A stretch of 6,899 nucleotides of DNA from Syntrophaceae bacterium UBA3084. Its GTDB lineage: Bacteria > Desulfobacterota > Syntrophia > Syntrophales > UBA6807. The stretch spans positions 1-6,899 of the forward strand of contig DFBI01000185.1 in the NCBI GenBank assembly GCA_002367335.1, read 5' to 3'. The position numbers and the translations under genes are program-made. Positions 1 to 4,898 of this stretch are shown here, one piece after another; position 1 is the stretch's first letter; every line of letters begins with the position of its first letter. The notes beneath the pieces were generated by a model. It was not told the origin of the DNA, ran no database searches, and worked only from the letters and a program-made list of their open reading frames with translations.

Positions 1-896
1 CTATCAATAAGACTACCCTCTTCACCGATTTCGCACACACCCATATTTCCCAGATGCCACGCCTCCGCCATAGTAAAACAATCATGGAGTTCGATTAGAT
101 CGAGATCTTCGGGGCCGATGCCAGACTGTTCATATGCCAGGTCACATGCTCTTTTAGTAACACAATTTTCCAATACAGATGCAGTTTCATAACTGTTAGA
201 TACCAATTGCGAGGCCGCTATAGTAACTAACGGTCCTGTAACATATTCAGAAGCTTTTTCTTTAGCGCATAGAATAACGCAAGCGGCTCCGTCCGTATTC
301 GGACAACAGTGATACATAGTCAGAGGATCCGCGATTACGCGTGAGTTTTGAACGTCTTCTATCGTAAGGCGTAGTTTATACTTCGAGTTGGGATTGAGAC
401 AGCCATTGTTATGATTGATTACGGATATCTTAGCCAGTTGCTCAATGGTCAATCCATAAAGCTCATGATATCGTCTGAATATCATGGCATAAGACGCCGG
501 GAACACCTGATATCCCATAGCCGATTCCAGGGGACGCATACCAGTCACAGGTATTAAGCCATGTGCCATTTTTTCTGCGCCTAAGGCCAGGCACACGTCC
601 CATCTTCCCAGTGCCACACCATAATAGCATTCTCTAAAGGCAATGGAACCTGATGCGCACGCGCCCTCAACATTGACAATCGGAATCCCGGAATAACCAA
701 TTTCAGACAACATTCTCTGGCCAAATACCAATCCCTGATAGAGATGGCCAACATATGCAGCCTGAATGTCTTTCCACCGGACATCGGCATCTTCAAGTGC
801 CCGAACAGTGGCTTCGCGTGACATATCCGCTATGGATTTATCAGTAAAGCGCCCAAAGGGATGCATCCCAACACCAATTACAGCAACTTCTCTCAT
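1..896 (-). CDS. SCP2-type thiolase (acetyl-CoA acetyltransferase family), 3' end cut by the window
   Basis: I translated 298 residues from the ATG at 894-896; the frame stays open to the left edge. Thiolases of this family are about 390-400 aa, so roughly the last quarter is missing. The N-terminus (MREVAVIGVGMHPFGRF) is typical of the SCP-x/lipid-transfer thiolase group. The nucleophilic cysteine is C80 in VEGACASGSIAF, and the HDCF motif with the active-site His is at 271-274. The C-terminal GHP-type motif lies outside the window. The family condenses or cleaves 3-oxoacyl-CoA thioesters in the cytoplasm. The start is supported by a strong AAGAGGTGAT Shine-Dalgarno at 901-910. The gene lies 108 nt downstream of a DUF35 zinc-ribbon gene, the usual partner of non-classical thiolases, as in BbsA/BbsB and the archaeal thiolase/HMG-CoA synthase complex. 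Family is confident; the substrate is unknown. Confidence 0.9.
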   Translation of the reverse strand, partial: MREVAVIGVGMHPFGRFTDKSIADMSREATVRALEDADVRWKDIQAAYVGHLYQGLVFGQRMLSEIGYSGIPIVNVEGACASGSIAFRECYYGVALGRWDVCLALGAEKMAHGLIPVTGMRPLESAMGYQVFPASYAMIFRRYHELYGLTIEQLAKISVINHNNGCLNPNSKYKLRLTIEDVQNSRVIADPLTMYHCCPNTDGAACVILCAKEKASEYVTGPLVTIAASQLVSNSYETASVLENCVTKRACDLAYEQSGIGPEDLDLIELHDCFTMAEAWHLGNMGVCEIGEEGSLID

Positions 897-1004
897 CACT
901 ATCACCTCTTTACGATAACGCCCCCTCGGTAAGCCTCCGGGTGCTGGTTTCACATTGTCTCTCAAATAATCAGACTCACCAGTGTAATCTGAGAAATTTC
1001 CGAA

Positions 1005-1448
1005 TTAAACAGGTTTGAATTGATAGCAGACTACATCATTACCCTCGTTATCCTCATAGATTTTCTCAAGCATAACCTCTACGCTATCACCTATTTTGAT
1101 CGCCGGATTATCGGGGTCAATACCTCGAAACTGAGTGCGTACAACTACACCTTCAGGTAATTCCACCTCTCCCATTACATAGGGCATTTCACCCTTATAA
1201 CCCTGTGACTTCATTCTTATGACTGTCCAGGTTGTTACTTTACCAGTGCGGCTGAGGGTTACTTCTTCCATCCCATCCCGGTAGCATTTTCCACAAATAG
1301 CTCTTTTGGGGAAAAACACTGCTCCACAAAAATTACACTTACTGCCGATTAAGCGTGTTTCCCCCTCTGTCATTGAAGGCATCGTAAATAAATTTTCTTC
1401 AACAGGAATTACCTTTTTCTTCAATTCTCCGGCGTTGCCTTTTATCAT
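1005..1448 (-). CDS. DUF35 zinc-ribbon / OB-fold protein (acyl-CoA-associated, thiolase partner)
   Basis: This 147-aa protein has a rubredoxin-like zinc ribbon with two CxxC knuckles (C38/C41 and C52/C55, in KCNFCG and ICGKC), then a DUF35 OB-fold from about residue 59 to the end (TGKVTTWTVIRM, YVMGEVELPEGV, IGDSVEV). Both domains are in the canonical order and the size is usual. Family members are non-catalytic subunits that scaffold thiolases or related enzymes and can help place the CoA substrate; BbsA with thiolase BbsB and ChsH2 are known cases. An upstream in-frame ATG at 1473-1475 would add nine residues. It has no Shine-Dalgarno, whereas the ATG at 1446-1448 follows AAGAGGAG with 10 nt spacing, so I chose the shorter form. 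The gene sits between an acyl-CoA synthetase and the thiolase, all in one direction, which suggests one pathway. A complex with the thiolase is inferred. Confidence 0.92.
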   Translation of the reverse strand: MIKGNAGELKKKVIPVEENLFTMPSMTEGETRLIGSKCNFCGAVFFPKRAICGKCYRDGMEEVTLSRTGKVTTWTVIRMKSQGYKGEMPYVMGEVELPEGVVVRTQFRGIDPDNPAIKIGDSVEVMLEKIYEDNEGNDVVCYQFKPV

Positions 1449-1458
1449 GGTAAGGACA

Positions 1459-1466
1459 CTCCTCTT
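1459..1466 (-). promoter_or_regulatory. Ribosome binding site that decides the DUF35 start
   Basis: AAGAGGAG on the minus strand lies 10 nt before the ATG at 1446-1448. It falls inside the coding sequence if the alternative ATG at 1473-1475 were used, which argues for the internal start. Confidence 0.65.
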
Positions 1467-1476
1467 AATAATCATA

Positions 1477-1539
1477 AACCATACAAATCAACTTCTATTA
1501 ACCCTAACATTCGACGGCCTCTGCGAACTATACAAATCA
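1477..1539. repeat. Pair of short direct repeats (14 bp, one mismatch) in the ligase-DUF35 gap
   Basis: Plus-strand AACCATACAAATCA at 1477-1490 and AACTATACAAATCA at 1526-1539 match at 13 of 14 bases, with starts 49 bp apart. They lie in the 187-nt gap between the acyl-CoA synthetase stop and the DUF35 start, just upstream of the DUF35 gene. They could be a regulator-binding pair, the scar of a small duplication, or chance in AT-rich DNA. No strong promoter or terminator was seen in this gap. Confidence 0.4.
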
Positions 1540-1635
1540 GGGCAGTGGAATCAGAAATACTCTGGTAATGAGCATGAGATAATTGAAATCGTTGAACAAT
1601 ATAGATAGAAACTAACCAACCAAGTAACTTAGTAG

Positions 1636-3153
1636 TTATAGCATTTTTTTGATCTCATCCTTTAATATCTTACCCATGGCATTTCGAGGCAACTCATTTA
1701 CAAAATATATTTTCTTTGGGCACTTGTAGCCAGCCAAACCACTCTTACAAAAGTCCAGCAGTTCAGCTTCGCCTGCATGAGTATGATCCTCAAACACAAC
1801 AGCCGCTGTAACCTTTTCTCCAAAATCAGGGTCGGACAATGCAACAATAGCCGCTTCTTTCACCGCTTTGTGCTGTTCAAGCCGGTTCTCAACCTCTTTT
1901 GGATACACGTTATATCCCCCACTGATAATCATCTCTTTTGAACGACCAACAAGATAAAGCCTGAGATTATCACGAGGATCCTGATATCCAAGATCTCCGG
2001 TCTTAAACCACTCTCCACAAAAAGATTCTTCAGTCCCCTCCGGATCTCGCCAATAGCCATTAAACACACCGCTACTTTTAACCCAGAACTCTCCAACTTC
2101 CCCGGGAATTACGTCAATGCCATCTTGCCCAACGATACGAACAGAAACATGTGAAAGCGGGTAGCCGACACTTTTTGCTTTTCTTACTCCTCCTTTATAG
2201 GGATTTGAAGCAATAACAAGAGTTTCTGTAAGCCCATACCTTTCAAGAATTGTATGTCCGATAGTATTGCTGAACCGGTCAAAGAGGTCCCCTGACAGTG
2301 GCGCTGAACCACAGGTAAAAAGTCTCATGGAGCTAATATCAGGTTTTTGAGGCAACTGTTCCCACACATTCAACATCCTCTGGTACATAGTCGGAACCCC
2401 CATAAAAAGGGTGCAATGCTTTTTCTCGATAGTATCCCACACTTGCTTCGGGTCAAACTTTCTATGCATCATAGTGGTCATACCCGCATACAAAGCCCCC
2501 ATGATAGCTAATACAAGACCGTGACCATGGACCAGGGGCAGAGTATGAAGTGATATGTCATGATCAGATAATTCCCAAATCTCGTGCAAATCTGCCATGT
2601 TTTCGATAAGAGACCTGTGGCTGATCATGGCTCCCTTGGATTTACCTGTTGTTCCAGAAGTATATAATATCATGGCTGTATCACCATTCCTGCCGGGGTA
2701 TGATGGTTCCGGACATGATTTAATCTCTCCCATCTCCTCGGGATAAAATAAAGCTCCGGGAAATTTCTCGTTCAATGTCACAATTTTTAATTCAGGTACG
2801 CCATGAAGCATCTCTTCCGATTTAAGGTAGTTCTCCGAGTCGGTCACGAACAGGGAACTACCGGAATCCCTTATAAAGTACTCTGCCTCAGCAGACGTGT
2901 AAGTATCATTCAAGTGTAATGCTATAGCTCCTGATGCCAGACAGGCAAGATGAAAATAGATTATTTCCAGGCACTTAGAAAGCTGAATCGCAACACGATC
3001 TCCTTTTTTAATCCCTTTACGTTTTAGAAATTCTGAAACTCGATTTACGGCTGTGTTAAGCTCGTCGTATGTCAATATCTCTTCTTCAAAAATGATAGCC
3101 TGTTTAGCTGAATAGTCTCTGAATTTCGACTGCAATATCTCGGCATAATTCAT
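1636..3153 (-). CDS. AMP-forming acyl-CoA synthetase, malonyl-CoA synthetase (MatB)-like
   Basis: This full-length 505-aa member of the ANL (acyl-adenylate) superfamily makes acyl-CoA from an acid, ATP and CoA through an acyl-AMP intermediate. All core motifs are present: the P-loop YTSGTTGKSKG at 164-174, YGLTET at 306-311, TGDLGY at 385-390, the hinge and A8 region GRSKEMIISGGYNVYP at 403-418, and the C-terminal catalytic lysine K495 in NAMGK. Several stretches resemble MatB more than long-chain FadD, from memory: LPLVHGHGLVLA at 205-216, LERYGLTET followed by ASNPYKGG, and the length near 500 aa. No membrane segment is seen, so it should be cytoplasmic. The start has an AAGGGGAG Shine-Dalgarno 10 nt upstream (3164-3171), and a candidate promoter lies before it. 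It is the first gene of a set with DUF35 and thiolase genes, which suggests it supplies their CoA thioester. Malonate is only one candidate; methylmalonate, other dicarboxylates or short fatty acids remain possible. Confidence 0.93.
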   Translation of the reverse strand: MNYAEILQSKFRDYSAKQAIIFEEEILTYDELNTAVNRVSEFLKRKGIKKGDRVAIQLSKCLEIIYFHLACLASGAIALHLNDTYTSAEAEYFIRDSGSSLFVTDSENYLKSEEMLHGVPELKIVTLNEKFPGALFYPEEMGEIKSCPEPSYPGRNGDTAMILYTSGTTGKSKGAMISHRSLIENMADLHEIWELSDHDISLHTLPLVHGHGLVLAIMGALYAGMTTMMHRKFDPKQVWDTIEKKHCTLFMGVPTMYQRMLNVWEQLPQKPDISSMRLFTCGSAPLSGDLFDRFSNTIGHTILERYGLTETLVIASNPYKGGVRKAKSVGYPLSHVSVRIVGQDGIDVIPGEVGEFWVKSSGVFNGYWRDPEGTEESFCGEWFKTGDLGYQDPRDNLRLYLVGRSKEMIISGGYNVYPKEVENRLEQHKAVKEAAIVALSDPDFGEKVTAAVVFEDHTHAGEAELLDFCKSGLAGYKCPKKIYFVNELPRNAMGKILKDEIKKML

Positions 3154-3216
3154 CTGATAAAAACTCCCCTTTTTTTACTGCGGTGAAGGCAATCTTCCGG
3201 CGGCAATTTTGGAACG

Positions 3217-3244
3217 ATAATAAAATTGTTAATCTATTTTACAA
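3217..3244 (-). promoter_or_regulatory. Candidate sigma-70 promoter for the acyl-CoA synthetase
   Basis: On the minus strand a -35-like TTGTAA (3239-3244) is followed after 16 nt by a -10-like TATTAT (3217-3222). Transcription would begin near 3210, giving a leader of about 57 nt before the ATG at 3153. The boxes match consensus at 4 of 6 and 5 of 6 positions. The position in the 106-nt gap between the TerB-like gene and the ligase is sensible, but the region is AT-rich and chance matches are likely. Confidence 0.35.
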
Positions 3245-3259
3245 TTAGGAATCAAGTCT

Positions 3260-3736
3260 TCAACGGTTTCCGCTGGTAATTCCCATAATTTCACGTACCC
3301 TCATTTTGGTATCAATGAGCTGTTGGTGAGTCAGGTGGAGCAGATCGGCCAGTTTATGGACAAGAGAATCCTCATGCTTGTCAAGCCTGCCGTCCGTATA
3401 GGCAATACGCCAGACCATTTCGATTATCTTGATCTTTTCTTCGTGCGTATAATTGCGATTGATAAGATTGGTAAACTGCCACAGATCCAGGTTTTCCTTC
3501 AGCTCTTCATCCGCGGCCTCAAGAATTGCCGTAGCATATTTATTGTCCAGGTGATAATCCTTCGTAATGGTCGAAAGTATACTTTCCCTCTCGGATTCGC
3601 TGAACTCACCGTCTATCTGAGACATCTCAAGCAGCAGGGCACATGTTGCAATACGGATGTCGTGAGGGAGCTCTTCACTCACGTCAGAAGTATTGTTTGT
3701 CATTTTTCCGAAAAATTTTTTCACAAAGGGAATCAT
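3260..3736 (-). CDS. TerB-like (tellurite resistance TerB domain) helical protein
   Basis: This 158-aa soluble protein is predicted to be nearly all helical. It shows the paired acidic motifs of the TerB fold: an alanine/leucine-rich helix then IDGEFSESE (41-49), and a second copy, YTDGRLDKHED (113-123), after about 70 residues. The conserved Asp residues (D42, D115) are the putative metal-contact sites in TerB-like proteins. The first 25 residues are basic then polar and probably disordered or peripheral. There is no signal peptide. TerB proteins are linked to metal-ion or membrane stress, but stand-alone members like this one have no settled role, and tellurite resistance should not be assumed because no other ter gene is present. 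An AGGAG Shine-Dalgarno lies 8 nt before the ATG at 3734-3736. The gene follows the small upstream gene after 27 nt and is probably co-transcribed with it. Family is fairly sure; function is open. Confidence 0.8.
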   Translation of the reverse strand: MIPFVKKFFGKMTNNTSDVSEELPHDIRIATCALLLEMSQIDGEFSESERESILSTITKDYHLDNKYATAILEAADEELKENLDLWQFTNLINRNYTHEEKIKIIEMVWRIAYTDGRLDKHEDSLVHKLADLLHLTHQQLIDTKMRVREIMGITSGNR

Positions 3737-3763
3737 TACATAATCTCCTGATTTCTTTTTTCT

Positions 3764-4030
3764 TCACTCTTTTGATTTTGTTATGTTACCCGGAACGGCT
3801 ATAGCCCATACATTAACAAGCGCATTACAACGAAGGAGAAAGGTCTCCCCCTCACATGTCCGAACTCTGAAGTAATCTAATGCCGAACGGCCCGCTTCAC
3901 GATTACCTTCGTACCAGCGATCAACTATTTCCACCACTTTCCACCGCCGACCCTGAAATGTAAAGGCCACGGGACGTTCATTTGCCTTATACCCGCTGTA
4001 ACATTCAACATGTATCTTTTCGAAAGTCAT
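3764..4030 (-). CDS. Small conserved uncharacterised protein, 88 aa
   Basis: I cannot assign a function. The protein has the look of a compact beta-rich cytosolic domain: VECYSGYKANERP at 8-20, GRRWKVVEIVDRWYEG at 27-42, then LDYFRVRTCEGETFLLRC at 51-68 and a tryptophan at 75. From memory, small proteins with a YSGYKANERP start, a W.V.EI.DRW centre and a YFRVR..G.T..LR end occur in many anaerobic bacteria, often named only 'cytoplasmic protein'; a relation to the DUF6504-type family is possible but untested. There is no signal peptide or membrane segment. An in-frame ATG at 4052-4054 would add MCLQADFR, but no Shine-Dalgarno precedes it and the family-like sequence begins just after the internal ATG at 4028-4030, so I chose that one; its own Shine-Dalgarno (ACAGGCAG) is weak. 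It lies 27 nt upstream of the TerB-like gene. Confidence 0.7.
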   Translation of the reverse strand: MTFEKIHVECYSGYKANERPVAFTFQGRRWKVVEIVDRWYEGNREAGRSALDYFRVRTCEGETFLLRCNALVNVWAIAVPGNITKSKE

Positions 4031-4071
4031 GCGAAAATCTGCCTGTAAACACATAGCGGGGAAAAACGCTT

Positions 4072-4128
4072 ATCAATTATCAATGTTATAATAAAAGAAG
4101 TTTACAAGGAATTGATCACCGAATCAAT
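4072..4128. promoter_or_regulatory. Cluster of ATCAAT / ATTGAT hexamers, possible operator
   Basis: ATCAAT occurs on the plus strand at 4072-4077, 4079-4084 and 4123-4128, and its complement ATTGAT at 4111-4116. The last two form an inverted pair with a 6-nt centre, and the first two are a near-tandem pair with 7-bp periodicity. The cluster lies 40-100 nt before the small conserved gene, where a regulator would bind. It may be chance in AT-rich DNA. Confidence 0.3.
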
Positions 4129-4279
4129 GAGAAAAAACGTGGAAGAAACATAAAAACGAGGTTCAACCCATAATAATAACATACTGTTTGGCAGGATCTT
4201 CCCTTAAGCACAGAAAAGCATCAGGGAATTTGACATTATGATGGATATCTCAACAGAGGGCATGAAAGACTGGGGATGG

Positions 4280-4322
4280 AAGAGATATTTTCGTTATCTT
4301 CAGCACATAAAAAATATCTCTT
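4280..4322. repeat. Perfect 12-bp inverted repeat downstream of ntpK
   Basis: AAGAGATATTTT (4280-4291) and AAAATATCTCTT (4311-4322) are exact reverse complements around a 19-nt centre. The repeat begins 45 nt past the ntpK stop, at the end of the ATPase operon, so the transcript could fold into a long AT-rich hairpin. No U-tract follows on either strand and the loop is large, so it is a poor match to a classical rho-independent terminator. It might instead be an mRNA 3' stabilising stem or a protein-binding site. Confidence 0.55.
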
Positions 4323-4367
4323 TGAACCTGATACCACCCTCATGAAACGTACGAAACTAACTTTTGC

Positions 4368-4880
4368 TTACTTCATAATGAATGTCATAACCAGAGCAAA
4401 AACAGCATAGGTCTCAGGCATAGCTCCCGCAACCAGGGAATTCGCCAGGGTGTTTTTACCTTCCAGGATGCTTCTGATCCCAGCCGCACATACAATGCCT
4501 TGATACCATCCACTGAAGAGACAGGCAAAACCAATAATAGCGCCCGCGCCGGCAACGGTAAATGGAGCGCTTTCAATCTTATCCATATTGGCAAAAAGAA
4601 CAACCATCGCGTAGATGCCCTGTGTTGAGGGCAAAAGAGCAACAGGTATATTTTTGTAGAAGTTCTCTTCTCCGCCGCCAAGAAGCGCCTGGAAGCCGTA
4701 GGAAAGACCAATTGCCGAACCTGCAAGACCTAACGATAACCCGAGGCCGAGCATTATCTTTGCCATGAGTTCTGCCCAATTTTTATTATCTACAACCGTC
4801 TGAGCAAATGCCGGAACAAAAAAACCTGCCAAAAGAACAATACCAAGAGCGCCAAGAAAAATATAACCTTTTTTATACAT
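4368..4880 (-). CDS. ntpK: V/A-type ATPase proteolipid (rotor ring) subunit K, predicted Na+-binding
   Basis: This 170-aa membrane protein is the rotor-ring subunit that carries the coupling ion. Residues 5-26 form a hydrophobic helix after MYKK and end in a signal-peptidase-like AFA-Q site. Two helical hairpins follow: about 38-68 with 78-98, and 105-137 with 145-169. The ion site is clear: LLPSTQGIY (82-90) gives L83, T86, Q87 and Y90; WYQG gives Q127; PETYA gives E156. These align with L61, T64, Q65, Y68, Q110 and E139 of Enterococcus hirae NtpK, whose structure shows bound Na+. The spacing within each hairpin (L to T to Y, and Q to E of 29) matches exactly. There is one ion-binding Glu per double hairpin, in the second. 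The reading frame can be opened to 5009, but that extension overlaps subunit I; the ATG at 4878-4880 follows the subunit I stop after 7 nt and has Shine-Dalgarno sequences. It is the last gene of the ATPase operon. The odd point is the leader. Confidence 0.93.
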   Translation of the reverse strand: MYKKGYIFLGALGIVLLAGFFVPAFAQTVVDNKNWAELMAKIMLGLGLSLGLAGSAIGLSYGFQALLGGGEENFYKNIPVALLPSTQGIYAMVVLFANMDKIESAPFTVAGAGAIIGFACLFSGWYQGIVCAAGIRSILEGKNTLANSLVAGAMPETYAVFALVMTFIMK

Positions 4881-4884
4881 TATG

Positions 4885-4898
4885 CACCTAACCCCTTT
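4885..4898 (-). promoter_or_regulatory. ntpK ribosome binding site overlapping the ntpI stop codon
   Basis: The minus strand reads AAAGGGG (4892-4898), then TAGGTG, where TAG is the ntpI stop (4888-4890) and AGGTG (4885-4889) lies 4 nt before the ntpK ATG. The first motif has 11 nt spacing and the second 4 nt, so either or both may serve. The overlap of stop and Shine-Dalgarno suggests translational coupling and fixes the K start at 4880. Confidence 0.6.

Larger units (their letters stand above)
4055..4367. other. Intergenic region between ntpK and the small conserved gene
   Basis: About 310 nt hold no convincing gene. The left part (4072-4128) has several ATCAAT/ATTGAT hexamers and AT-rich tracts in front of the small conserved gene, where a promoter is expected, although no clean -35/-10 pair with standard spacing was found. 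The right part contains a 12-bp inverted repeat. A plus-strand reading frame of 35 codons (4238-4345) is present, but it has only a weak Shine-Dalgarno and no recognised similarity. Confidence 0.7.

Noticed and set aside
962..1004. Weak stem CAGATT/AGTCTG after the DUF35 stop as a terminator
   Set aside because: Only about six pairs including a G-T wobble, no U-tract, and the thiolase gene that follows probably belongs to the same operon.
1306..1608. Plus-strand frame of 100 codons across the DUF35 start and the gap
   Set aside because: Its first half is antisense to the DUF35 zinc ribbon, which is clearly real; only the tail in the gap is kept as a possible remnant.
3260..3736. Calling the TerB-like gene a tellurite resistance determinant
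   Set aside because: No terA, terC, terD, terE or terZ is present nearby, and stand-alone TerB-domain proteins are widespread with unknown roles.
3323..3751. Plus-strand frame of 142 codons
   Set aside because: It is antisense to nearly all of the TerB-like gene, with no recognisable motif and no good ribosome binding site.
4055..4110. A defined sigma-70 promoter for the small conserved gene (TTGTAA near TATAAC)
   Set aside because: The two boxes are only 11 nt apart and the other pairings give poor -35 or -10 matches, so no exact site is claimed.
4385..4779. Minus- and plus-strand frames of 66-113 codons inside ntpK
   Set aside because: They are out-of-frame shadows of the conserved proteolipid gene, with arginine- and serine-rich low-quality translations.
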